A stretch of DNA of 64,000 nucleotides from Megamerina dolium (taxonomy: Eukaryota > Arthropoda > Insecta > Diptera > Megamerinidae). Below, piece by piece: positions 45,560 to 57,479 of this stretch (position 1 is its first letter; each line of letters starts with the position of its first letter). Location of the stretch: contig OY978528.1 in NCBI GenBank assembly GCA_963854835.1, positions 34,951,335-35,015,334 on the forward strand, read 5' to 3'. The notes beneath the pieces are model-generated. The model was not told the origin of the DNA. It did no database searches and was given only the letters and a program-made list of their open reading frames with translations. Made by a program: the position numbers and the translations under genes.

Positions 45560-45995
45560 TTAAGGGATAAGCAGATTCGGAAAATCGATTTTTTTCTTTT
45601 TCATTTTCCAAGACAACGAGATTGCTGCCGGGAACGTACTTTATGGACCTGGTAAGTTACAAAAAAAAATTTTTTCTCACTTTTTGAGAAAAAAAAATTT
45701 CAAACGTGTTTTTCTGAAAACCAATTCTTCGAAGTCCGTGAACACGATCCTGCAAAATCTACCCGACCGATTCTTTTCAAACTCGAAACATACTTTCTTG
45801 GTATAAAATGCCTCCCCCTCCCGTTATTTACATTTTTCTATTTTCATATTAAGGTAGTTTGTCACCTAAAAAATAGCGGAAAATTTAGCACGAAATCGCG
45901 GTTACTTAAATAGGCCACGAACTATTGAAAAATGAAAATGACGACGGGAGGGTGAGAATTAACTCATAATTTAAGTAAATTTAACAACATTTTGG
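45560..45995 (+). repeat. Dispersed 460 bp repeat, copy 2
   Basis: The inverse-oriented relative of 14217-14677. It begins TTAAGGGATAAGCAGATTCGG and ends around AACTCATAATTTAAGTAAAT. It lacks a stretch of about 15 bases present in copy 1 near 14562-14580. MITE-2 abuts it precisely at the TTAA. Confidence 0.75.
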
Positions 45996-46515
45996 ATTTC
46001 AGATAATTCTACGCCGAGTTATCGGCCTTAAAGCTGATCGATTTGGATGTTGGCTTTGGAAAAATTCGAATATTCAACGTATTTCCTTCTTGACGGTTGT
46101 GTAAACGAACAAAATTGCCATATCTGAAGATCAAAAACTCACAATGCGAAATATCCACTTATAATACAGTAATATAGCGAATCAAGCTCAGACAACCACA
46201 GACAGGTTCTGTAGAAATTGCAAAATTATTCATTCAACTCTAATAACATCTAATTAATATGAAATCAAATTAATTTAAATCCGAATATAAGCAATTCGTT
46301 TGTGTGGTAGGAGGTACAAGTTGCAATACTTAATTAAAATAGTCATGAAATAAATTATGTATTGTATATATTAGTTACACACTAAAGTAGATGCACAATG
46401 TAGTGAAGCGACGAATTTGTAAAATGATAAATACAAAAGAGAAAATATACTTGCGTGCAAAATATTACTTTTGTTTGTTGCTGTTGTTTTATAACTTTAT
46501 TTAAATTTCCATTGG
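45996..46515. other. AT-rich non-coding DNA, nothing recognised
   Basis: No ORF or repeat recognised. Confidence 0.5.
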
Positions 46516-46526
46516 TAACCCTCCTA

Positions 46527-46895
46527 GTGGTGCCGTAGCTCAGTGGTTAGTGTGTTCGCCTTCTGATCTGTAGGTCGGTGGTTCAATCCCCGGCTGATGC
46601 ATAACAAATTTAATATCGATAAGATTTTTCTTTCGAACGGTACCCACCTGTCGGCAAGCAATTGGCAATTCTTCCGACAGTAACAACTTGCCATGAAAAA
46701 GCTTCTTAAAGAACTCTGTGACAAAGCTCAGAAAAAGTGATGTCACAAGTGTTCTGCCGTTCGGAACCGGCTAAAATAAGTAGGTCCCTTCTAATATTGT
46801 CCAAAATTTAAGACGCACAACAGTAATGGAAGAGAAGCTCGGCCAATGAGCCCTTTGGGGCTTTATGTGGCCACATATTTATTTTTATTTATTTT
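46527..46895 (+). mobile_element. tRNA-derived SINE, copy 3, full length
   Basis: Another 369 bp copy, flanked by an exact 11 bp duplication TAACCCTCCTA (46516-46526 and 46896-46906). The B box GGTTCAATCCC is at 46580-46590 and the tail is ATTTATTTTTATTTATTTT. Near-identical to copy 2, so insertion was recent. Confidence 0.94.
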
Positions 46896-46906
46896 TAACC
46901 CTCCTA

Positions 46907-47584
46907 TCTGCCATAGAATTAACAAAATAAAAAACAACCATTTGAATTGAACGCAAATGAAAAGTATTTCTTAAGTGTTTAACCAACCACTTGTTTAATA
47001 GACATGTACAAACCTTTATGCAAAGATATGAGATACATATTTTATGAATTTAAAACACATCTAAATATATTCACATGTAATTTCACATCAACAAAAACGA
47101 AAAAACACACAAATGATTTGCAAATTATTCTTCGTACATACACATCTACCCATGTGCACAACATATAAGTATGTATGTATATGTTAACTGATGAAAAAAG
47201 ATCTGAAGAAGTATGAATTTTATTTGGAAAAAATCATCCAAACAGAACGAAAACTAAAATTGGTGGCACAGAAATGTTCCACACATTTAGAGCATTATGA
47301 GATTATATGGGTGAGAATTGACTACAGTACTAAGCCGTAAATCTCTATAAGTTAAAATTTACAAAATATTTAAAGAACTTGAATTCACAGCGAAAGAGTT
47401 CTTAATAAAATGTCGTTTAAATTTTCCTTCGAAAATACATATTAATTTGAAACCTAATAAACGACACCGAACGAATTGTAATTTTCCAATGGCTCATGAT
47501 GCTGTAAACAATAATTTAAAAATATTGCCTATAATTCATTCTGGAATTGTCCAGTTTGACACAAAAATGTATTTATTTTTGGGT
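46907..47584. other. AT-rich non-coding DNA, nothing recognised
   Basis: No ORF or repeat recognised. Confidence 0.5.
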
Positions 47585-47705
47585 GTTGGTTTTCAGTGCA
47601 TGAGTCGTAGGTCGTAAGTTCGAATCAATACCGAGACAAATTTTCCAACCGTTCCATTCCATTGGCAAATACGTCCCCTTCTAAAACTGTTCAAATTTAA
47701 TACAT
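47585..47705 (+). mobile_element. Probable decayed tRNA-derived SINE relic
   Basis: GTAGGTCGTAAGTTCGAATC resembles the B-box part of the SINE head, and ACGTCCCCTTCTAAAACTGTTC resembles its 3' part (GGTCCCTTCTAATATTGTCC). The middle is shortened. Confidence 0.45.
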
Positions 47706-48287
47706 TTTTCCCCTCATTTGTACTTGTTTTCAACAGTATTCACTGTAGTAGTCATATATGTAAATGTGTTATTTAAGTTGTTTTATCTTCATCATTACAT
47801 CTTTTTTTTTTTTTCATTTTCCATTTCTGCGAATTCTTCTTTAGCAAAAGCATAATTTAAGAAAAATTCAAGTCAAAACAGAGTCTAAAATATGATAAAA
47901 TACGGAGCAACAATATAGCAAAAGAAAGAAAATATCTAATTCTCTCCATTATGATGAGAACAACATGTCTACTCGAATAAAATAAAGAAGAAGAAATTAC
48001 GTGGTAGGGTACTTGCGTGAACTTGGCAAATAACTAACATTATACACACAAAGTTTCGTGTAAGTAGCACAACATTCGGCACGAAATTATCTTCGTAATA
48101 AAAAAAACACTACGATCTGTGGTAATAATATTTTGTAATATTTTGTAAGGAGCCATCTCATTGGATTTGTACATTCACCGGCGCTCTAGCAAATTGTACT
48201 CAGTCAAAGGGCTATTGTTCTGATAATTATCTTTCAGGCGTATGCAATTTTGGTCAGTATTTTGGTCAAAAATTATTCATTACTAAG
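47706..48287. other. AT-rich non-coding DNA, nothing recognised
   Basis: T-run near 47802-47815; otherwise featureless. Confidence 0.5.
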
Positions 48288-48619
48288 TGTTGAGTCTTGG
48301 GCACATGTGAAAATGGGAAAATAATGAATGACACCTAAACTTGGACTTTGAGTTCAAGATCTAAAGTGTTGCCGACCAGTCGAAGAGTTGAAGCTATACA
48401 GACAATCGAAGAGTAGAAGAATAACAGAGTGTTACCTACCACCAGTAGAGTCGAAGTGTTAGATAAAAGCACTAAGCATCCGAATGCGACTACTGCAGTT
48501 AAACTAAAAATAATCACTGTAAATGCAAGTTAGTTGAATTGTTTTGTTGCACTTTATTTCATTGACATAAATCCAATATTTGAAAAGTTTTGAACGCTCA
48601 CACTATTAAAAACACAACA
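48288..48619 (+). mobile_element. Probable solo LTR, degraded
   Basis: Begins TGTTGAG and ends CACAACA, near-inverted TG..CA ends over 332 bp. The 3' end (GAACGCTCACACTATTAAAAAC) resembles that of the solo LTR at 36865-37300 (AAACGCTCACAGAATAAAAAC), and both contain GTGTTGCC. No clear target duplication. Same or related LTR family, older. Confidence 0.5.
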
Positions 48620-48639
48620 ATTTAAGCTTTTTTCCAGAC

Positions 48640-48805
48640 TTTATTCGAACGGAGACTTTTTCGTGATTCTACCGGAAGAATTGGCAATTACTGCCAGAGA
48701 AATATGCATCGTTTTGAAAGAACAAACCGTATTTTACTCCAAAAAATGGTTATGCATTGGTCAAGCATAGAAGGCAGACGCGTTAACTACGGCGCCCTCT
48801 TTTTA
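48640..48805 (-). mobile_element. Decayed SINE relic
   Basis: On the plus strand GAAGAATTGGCAATTACTGC, the CGTTTTGAAAGAACAA stretch, TATGCATTGGTCAAGCA and GTTAACTACGGCGCCCTC follow the order of SINE copy 1 (same strand) with many substitutions. Confidence 0.65.
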
Positions 48806-49287
48806 TAGCCTCTGGCTTATCTAGAAATCCAAGCTTTTCAAATCATAATTTACATTGAAGCAAATGAGACGTAAATGTAACAAGAATGAAAAGACGAATT
48901 ATTCAAATTTCCCAGTTGCATGTTCTAAGTAAATAAATGCAGCAAAAATAGCATGAAGAATCAAGTGTACTATAAATTGCTATATAAACAACTGCATAAA
49001 CTACCCCATACACATCATTATATAAAATGAAATGCACGAATGCGTTACATGTGTGCTTACATATTGTATATTTATTCATTTACTTATTGCACATTTTTCT
49101 GACAATCTTTTCTAAATAATATAAATACGTAAGCCAAAGAACCATCAACTCTTTGTAACTTCATCATAATACTAGCTAATAACAATAAAAACACCTCATC
49201 ATACCATTGAGTGAGGCGCTTTACTGACAACAAGCAGGTGAGCGAGCAATGAGTTTGTACCCATAATGACATTAATAATAAAAATGA
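48806..49287. other. AT-rich non-coding DNA, nothing recognised
   Basis: No ORF or repeat recognised. Confidence 0.5.
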
Positions 49288-49948
49288 ACTTACGGTCGGC
49301 TGGGGCCGACCAAATTATATATATGTAGATATATACATAAAAAGTTTGCTTGAATTCCATCTTTTTCTTTTATTTCCTCTACTTTGTATGAGAGCTACAT
49401 TAAGAAGTAGGCGTGGCTCGCCAGGTTTTTGAGAAACAATTTTAATAAACAGTATATAGTACTAATCTACACAGGAAATATGGTTGTCTTTGATGAAGTA
49501 GTTTGGCAAGGTTATGTAGTAGTATAATGTAACTCTATGTGCCAAATATTGTTTTCCCAGATGGTATATTAAGTGAGTTATAGCAAGTTAAATATTTTGA
49601 AAATTCCGAGGTTATTTGCTTTGAATGCTTGATGTGGACGTTGTTATTGACTGATCATGCCCAATATCAATCGCCTCCGCACCCTTGGATCATAGATTAC
49701 TTATGCCAAATTTCGTCAAAATATCTCAATATTTGCTCAAGTTATCGGGCGAACCAGTCACGTGACACACAGACGCACTGACGGACAGACGGACGGACGG
49801 ACGGACATCGTTAAATCGAACATTTAAGCGACGCTGATCACGAATATATAATATATATAATTTTCTATATCTCCGGAGATTCCTTCAAGTGGTTTCAAAC
49901 ATCCGACCGAAATGAATTTACCTTCTATATTACATTATGCAGGGTATA
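49288..49948 (-). mobile_element. Helentron-like repeat, copy 3, short
   Basis: A complete minus-strand unit of 661 bp: plus-strand left end TTACGGTCGGCTGGGGCCGA (3' hairpin end), right end TTATGCAGGGTATA (5' end). It has the GACG/GGAC array near 49785-49805 (GTCC on the minus strand) but no 299 bp modules, so it is the compact form of the family. Confidence 0.78.
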
Positions 49949-51835
49949 ACAAGTGCATAAACGGTTAAAAATCGACTCTTGTATGTAGTAATATATTTCT
50001 ATTATATGCATACTAGATACTTATGCACACATTAAAACATATTTTATTACACAAACAACAACAAGAAATAGTAAAACTTAACGTACCATCAAAAATGTTG
50101 AGAAGACGGAAAAGCCCTAGCACATGTAGGTGTGCGAATTTTAATTTTACATTTTATTTTTAATTGTGATAAAAACGCAACAATAAATAACAACCAAAGA
50201 TTTTTTTTTGTACCTTAGTATACATGTATATGTATGTATGTAGGTAGTACTAGCACATATAAATGTATCTGCTAGTATTACTCAAGCAAATGCGGCGCAT
50301 AAATTAGCAATGGTCTGTAATTTTCCAGTAACCAACAGTAATGACAACAAAACCTCTTGTGTTATCTACGACTACAAAAGTGCAATTTTAAAGACATATA
50401 ATTATAGTGGGGAATATCTCTGTGCATGGGTACATTTGAAATGCCATCATATACACACTTCAATATAAAATAAATTTATGTAAACTTTAGAAGAGAAAAT
50501 TTCAACATGGTTTTTAAATTATTTAATTAATTACATCACGTGTGTAATGCATTATAACCCAACAAAAATTCTATAGATTTATTTTGTCAATATACGTGCA
50601 ATTATATTGCTAATGAGATCCACTTCATAAAACTTACTTACTTACGGCTTACTATAACGTCTGGGATTCGAATGAATGTAAAAAGAAGAAGAAAGAAGAG
50701 AAGAATTTTACTTTGAGGAACCTACATTCTGATCCAATGCGAAATATTCCTTCAGAGATCTGAGTCTACCATTTTCGGAACGTATAAGGCTAAATGTCAC
50801 ATTATAGTACGATCCGTTTTGCTCTTTATGTTATGATTTTAATTCCTACCATTATTTCTTTGATTTATCTTCTCCATTTGACATTATAAAAGTTTGCTTA
50901 CTGGATACTCTTAATTAATTTTAATTTTAATTTTATGTACACATTATCTTGTTCAACATTTTTTTTCAGCTGACGAAAATATTTTTTCTGTAGCTCACAA
51001 GAACTACAGATGGCATGGTATGTGAACTCGCTGGGATCGTGAGAATTAAAAAACATTAGAAAGAGAGTAAATACGTGATAATAGAAAACGGCTACGTTCA
51101 GTAATATCAAAAAAATACATTAGAAATACCGGGAAATTTGAATTTAATTGATATTAGTTCTTGAACAGGGACAAATGTTTTAAATTTTAGGTGGATAGTA
51201 CTGTTTTTATCATCCGCATGAAATTTCATGACATTATCTCTAGTTAGAGGCCTTACTGATATTGTTGGAATATCAGAAGGATCATAATTTTGAAAGGCCA
51301 TTTCTGTTGAATTTTGTATATTTTCACATGCATATCAGAAGCAAATTTCATATTTAGTTGCATCCGAATCAATTTATATTGGGGTGACAACTTGAAATAA
51401 AACACTCGGCTGCTCGTTAATTTTGCGTTTCGTTTCGTAGCACTCATCCAGACGCATAAAACAACTAAAATTTGGAATCTCATCATCCCATTTGTCTTTG
51501 TTTTTCTTTATCGTTTATGCGTAGGAATATCGCTAGCATAATACAGGAAATGCCCATAGGCACCATGGCAGTTATTCGCCTCAGTACTATTATTCATTGA
51601 TATGTAATCATCAATATAAACTAACGAATGTAGCGATATATGAACACGATAATAATATAAGTATACATTTGAATATACTGTGTACATACATTCGTGAATA
51701 TCACCCACTGCCATTCGATCACCAACAGTCACCAACAACATCATCATTTATATTATAGTCATCGTTAATATCATCGAAGCGCTTATTGCAGTATCGGATA
51801 TATACGCATTTATATGCCTACATATCAGCATATGT
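49949..51835. other. AT-rich non-coding DNA, nothing recognised
   Basis: ORFs of 60-80 codons on the minus strand between 50898 and 51747 overlap in several frames and have no motif I recognise. A short ACTTACTTACGGCTTACT near 50635 resembles an RTE tail but is not followed by RTE sequence. Confidence 0.5.
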
Positions 51836-51847
51836 ATTAATGTATGT

Positions 51848-52452
51848 TACTTACTTACTTATGTGGCCATAACAACCGAATATCGATTTAGGCCGAAAAT
51901 AACATGCTTCGCCAGCCATCTCTGTTCTTCGCTAGCTGGCGCCAGTTAGAAATTCCAAGCGCCGTCAGGTTCTCCAGTACTTGGTCTTTCCACCGGAGGT
52001 TTGGTCTTCCTCTTTTGCGTCGTCCTCCAGCGGGTTCCGAATATAACACCTTCTTAGCTGGAGCGTGTTCTTCCATTCGCTCGACATGACCTAGCCAGCA
52101 CAGCCGCTGGATTTTGATGCGCTTTACTATGTCAATATCGGCATACAGCTCGTACAGCTCATCGTTGTACCTTATTCGGTACTCGCCACCAACGCAAATA
52201 GGTCCAAAGATCCTGCGTAGGACTTTTCTCTCGAAAACTCCAAGTATTCGCTCATCCGAGGTGGAAATTGTCCAGGCTTCAGCGCCATATGTTAGGACAG
52301 GCATGATGAGAGACTTGTAGAGTGTAGTTTTCGTTCTTCGAGAGAGGGCTCGACTTCTCAATTGCTTACCCAGCCCAAAGTAACACCTGTTAGCAAGAGT
52401 TATCCTACGCATGATCTCCAAGCTGACGTCATTACTGCTGTTAATGCTGGTT
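51848..52452 (-). mobile_element. RTE element, copy D, 5'-truncated with target duplication
   Basis: A 605 bp 3' fragment nearly identical to copies A and B, with an ACTTACTT tail on the plus strand. It is flanked by an exact 12 bp duplication ATTAATGTATGT (51836-51847 and 52453-52464). The 177-residue ORF is the C-terminal end of the RTE protein. A textbook young 5'-truncated insertion. Confidence 0.95.
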
Positions 52453-52464
52453 ATTAATGTATGT

Positions 52465-53660
52465 ACATATCTACAAAAACAAATTATTGCAATTATTTTA
52501 AATTATACCTACAAAACTGAGAACAAAAACATTTAACTTCAACTAAATGTTGCTGCTGCTGATGTTCGCTTTACGTTGGTGCAGCTTAATATCAATCATG
52601 CACTTGAATAAATCATTTTTGTATAGCATTCATTGATATGAATCTGTAGTTATAGCAACAACAGCACAATAACAATAACATAATACAACAGCAGCAGCAA
52701 CAGTACTATAAATGTATAAAATTTAGTAACGAATATTGTAAAAAAAATAATTATAATACATAAATAAAAAACAAGAACGCATACTAAAAACAGCTATCTC
52801 AAATCTCAATTCTGCTGATCGATAATTTTTGTCGATTACCGGAGCTGATGTCAGTTGTTATTGTTGTTACTGAGACTAATTGCATTGACGTAGCTATGTA
52901 TGTGTGAATGCGTTACTTAAAATTTATTTGCAACCTATAATGTTTGTAAACAATGTTACTAAGATAAACCAAAAATATATTGAAAAAAAAAGAATAGATA
53001 TAGCTTAAGTAAATCTGTTATGTGAGTTAAAAAACAACAAATTAACAACACTTTCAAGGCAGTAACAAATACAATTCAACAACGATATGTATACACGACA
53101 ACATCGCGATACCAATGTTGACGGATGATCATGTGACATTCACACATCATCATTGCTTTTTGTCTTTTGCAATTTGTAATATGCTTCTTTGTCCCTTTAG
53201 TCATTATGACAATACATATCATGATCAATATTGTGATGAGAGAAAAAATGTCCATAATAATGCCCCCTCTTGGCGTTGGTGGCATTCATTGATTAGTAAA
53301 GAAGATAAAACGTGTATGAAAAATACAAAATTTTTTAAATATCATAAAAAATTAACATAGCTGCATAGTTACATAAATATACATATTTGTATGAGTTAAT
53401 TTATTGTGTTGCAAATATTGGTTTTTTATTCATTTTTGGTATGGTTATGAAAAATATGCGGATTCAAATCATTCATTTTATTAATTGCTAGAGAAAACTC
53501 TTCACATGAATAAATCTTATACACCAAATATCCGCTAAGTTCCAAGACCTATTCAAGAGACAATAAGATAGTGTATGAAATTGAAAAAAATCTTAAAATG
53601 GACATGTCTACTTTACTTACAACTCGTAACAGTAATCAATATATTTAAAGAGCATCCTTT
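52465..53660. other. Non-coding DNA with CAG-rich patches
   Basis: Short GCTGCTGCTG and CAGCAGCAGC runs near 52550 and 52688. No supported gene. Confidence 0.5.
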
Positions 53661-53663
53661 TTT

Positions 53664-54850
53664 TACCCTGCTTAAGCATATGTATATTCACTTCGATCAG
53701 ATATTTGGAACCACTTGAAGGAATCGTGATCAGCGTCGCTTAAATTTTCGATTTAACGTTGTCCGGCCGTCCATCCGTCTGCCTGTCTGTCTGTCACCTG
53801 GTATGATAACTTGCGGTAATATTGAGCGATTTTGACGAAAATTGGCAGGAGTAACTTCCGTAGCTCAGTGGTTAGTGTGTTCGCCTTCTGATCTGTAGGT
53901 CGTGGTTCAATCCCCGGCTGATGCATAACAAATTTAATATCGATAAGATTTTTCTTTCGAACGGTACCCACCTGTCGGCAAGCAATTGGCAATTCTTCCG
54001 ACAGTAACAACTTGCCATAAAAAGCTTCTAAAAGAACTCTGTGACAAAGCTCAGAAAAAGTGATGTCACAAGTGTTCTACCGTTCGGAACCGGCTAAAAT
54101 AAGTAGGTCCCTTCTAATATTGTCCAAAATTTAAGACGCACAACAGTAATGGAAGAGAAGCTCGGTCAATGAGCCCTTTGGGGCTTTATGTGCCACATAT
54201 TTATTTTTTTTTTTTTTAACTTCTGGTACAAGGGTACGAAGCTGATTGATATTGGGCATGATCGGTTAACTACCACGCCCACATCTATCATTCACAGCGA
54301 CTAAGCTCGGAATTTCTAAAATGCCTAACTTGCTATAACTCGCTTAATATACTACCTAGGATAACAATATTTGGCAATATTTATAAAATCCTGCCAAAAA
54401 TGGACAAGCACACCTACTATTTATAGTACCTCCCATATAAAAAGGTGAATTTCTCATAAATTTGAACCGCAATAACTTCGATAGTAGAACATAGAACCAC
54501 AGGAAGCCACAGTCACGTCTTTATGTAGCTCTCATACAGAGTCGAGGAAGTAAAAAAATGTTTAACCGCCCTAACTTACGAACTTTTCAGCGTAGGACTG
54601 TCATATTTAGGATGTTGATTAATATTGTAAAGATAATTAGATTTACAAGAAAAGGGCAAGCCACGGCCACTCTTTCATATATCGGTAGCTTCCATATATA
54701 TCTTCACCAGTTTGTCGTTTGTAATAAACTTGCGAGAAACCAGCGAACCACGCCTACTACTTATGTAGCTGCCATGCAAAATCGCGGATTTATATTAAAC
54801 TTTAAAATCCATATAACTTACAAAATAATTCGTACATATCATATCATACA
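53664..54850 (+). mobile_element. Helentron-like repeat, copy 4, with a SINE inside
   Basis: Begins TACCCTGCTTAAGCATATGT, then the conserved ATCGTGATCAGCGTCG and GTCC/GTCT array (53760-53796). It is interrupted at 53859-54216 by a SINE and resumes with GGTACGAAGCTGATTGATATTGGG. Further diverged module-like phrases (CCACGCCCACA, CACGCCTACTA) continue to about 54850, where similarity fades; the 3' hairpin is missing. Confidence 0.75.
53859..54216 (+). mobile_element. tRNA-derived SINE, copy 4, nested
   Basis: SINE lacking the first few head bases, flanked by TAACTTC (53852-53858 and 54217-54223). It splits the Helentron-like copy, so it inserted later. Confidence 0.92.
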
Positions 54851-57241
54851 TATCAAAAGTGAGTTCTTCCGTCCGTGTTGAAGATTTTTGATACTTATTG
54901 CTCCAATCCCAAATGCGACAATTTAGTTTTTTAATAACATAATTTATTGAAAAATGACTTTTCATCATAGAAAATAACCTATTCGCTAGAACTTGAATCG
55001 ATTTTTGATTGTTCCAGAACAAAATCTTCAAAAGTACAATGATCTTGCGGTGGTCTTGGGGATTCAGTTCTTGGGTTTCAACCGTGCCTTGTTGAAGGCA
55101 AGCTTCAACATACCTTACGTTTTTAAATTAGGTAGTGCTATATGTTTAAATTGTGATAAACTTAAAAAAATTTACAGTGCTGACACTTGAAAATTATGAA
55201 ATATGTATGTAGCTATGTAAAATATTACTTACTCTACCCATACCAGGTGTATTCTTCGGCTGCTCAAAGGACCTTCAATATTTTGTATAATTGTGCATAC
55301 TTGTTGTTTTCATAGCTTATCATCTATCGTAATTTTGAAATTTTCTATTGACTTTCTCTGTTCTATTATGTAGTAATAATCTATAGAACTACCCGTGAAT
55401 TGGTATGATTATACACTTTGGGCTCTTACGAAATCAATAATTTTGGTCGTAGTTAGTTAGTTCTTGACTACTCGCGAGTAAAAAGAAAATATTACATGAT
55501 GGTAGTTGTTATTGTAGTGTCTGCTTTCAATAATATAATGTATGTAGATTTTATACATGTCTATTATTATTGTTGTGGTTGTTTATAAGAGCACAAATGT
55601 TATCCAATTGAAGAAAATGGAAGTACATTTTCGCTTATGCTATTATTTACGCTGTGAATTTCATATTTATAATAATAGTTATATTGATTCGTTTTTACAA
55701 TTGCTTTTTTTTATTGCAAATGTTATTAAATACAAACCTTTGAAGTGTTGCGTGATTTTAATTAATTTTTTTCTCATTTCCACTTTAGTCATCTCACACC
55801 ATTTCTATTGTTATTGTTGAAGACATTTCTCTTTATTAGTCGTAATTATTTGCAATATATTACGTTTTATTGTGTAATACTATTGCATGTAGGATAATAA
55901 CAATTATAAAAATATTAACAAATATTTGATTACAATATAAATATGTACATAGGTATGACTTGCATATCATAATACAAACATATATACATAAATTTAATTT
56001 CTTTGCATTTTAACTGGTGCATTAATTAGAGAATTGTAAAATATTGTTTTTTTTTTAATATTACCTAGAAATGAAATTAAGATTTTGGCTGATTTGTTCA
56101 AAGCATTTGCTTGTGTTAATAATTACTTGCAAAAATAATAATAATAAATTTGCCAATCGATAAATTTAGATCGGATATATGTATTTATACACTTTTAAAC
56201 ATTCCACAATGATTTTCTAATGATTTTCTATTCTAAAAAGAGAGAACGAGCGCAATACTATACAAAGGTACTATTTATATGCGATTACACTCATCAGCAA
56301 TTCAATTAGGCGAATGAACAGATCTATTTTTAAAGTCATACATACCTAATCAAAATAAATTCAAAACATACGTAAATAGAGTAAAAAAATATACGTAAAT
56401 ACGCACGAGTCATCATCATCATCATCATCATTGAATAGCATCATCAGCATCATCGTCTATTGATACAATTGATGATTTCTATAAATAATATAGTATTCAA
56501 GTATTCAAAAAAACGACAAGGAGGGAAAAAATATTCCCAATGAAAAGAATATTTGTACATAGTACACCTTATATGGATTGGAATTTGAATTGTTGAAATA
56601 CAATAACAAAAAATAATAATAATAGATCCATATGGATGTACATCTGAACGAGAGATAAATGTGGAGAACACAAAAATGGGGGGTGGATACTAAATATATC
56701 ACACAGTTAGTTGTTGCTAAATTTAGCAACAATAGATGCATACTTTCTATTTAAGAGGTGAACATTTGCTTAGACACATTTGAATTTGTATTCTATGGAT
56801 TCTATACAAAATATAGTGCACATATGCTTACATACATATGTATGTATGTAGTTATGCAAGCCAAAAATTTTTGATGGAATTTATTTTCATTTTTAAATGT
56901 CATTGTTGTTACTGTTGTTGTTGTTGTTGATGATGATGATGATAAGCATCCATATGTGAAACAGATCTACTACATAGTACCCACTGTTTTCAAAATACTA
57001 CATCGACAGACTACTACTAGTGTGTATATACGATATATACATACATACTAGTGTATAGAAAGAAAGTACCTAGTTGGTACATTTTATGGGGAAGAAATTG
57101 ATTCGAATATTTTCAGATGGTGTATTAGCATTGATGTCTAAATATTTAGTTATCGAAGGCCAAAATATACTCAAGCATATAATATACATATACAATATTT
57201 AGAAACATTTCTATGTTGGATTAAAAATAATTTTGATACAG
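54851..57241. other. AT-rich non-coding DNA with simple repeats
   Basis: (CAT)n-type run near 56411-56455 and (GTT)n/(GAT)n near 56908-56945. ORFs at 54558-54881 and 55557-55820 have no recognisable motif. Confidence 0.5.
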
Positions 57242-57479
57242 TACGATTACTTGGGGGTGCTAATGGGGTAGTGACGCGATTATATAGCCTCTCCTATTCA
57301 ATTGTCAACCTCACCTACACGTCGGTGCACCCTGTCGATAACAGAAGAGGCTCTGACGACATTACACTTTAAGCTAAGGTGTTGAGGTACCCGTGCCGAG
57401 AGCTGAATGGCTGGTAGTGATTAAAGAACCAAATCGTTAACGGTCCCCTCCGATGCCCAGGCAAGGTCGGTTGTATTAA

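Noticed and set aside
50620..50660. RTE tail-like ACTTACTTACGG
   Set aside because: Not followed by RTE coding or UTR sequence.
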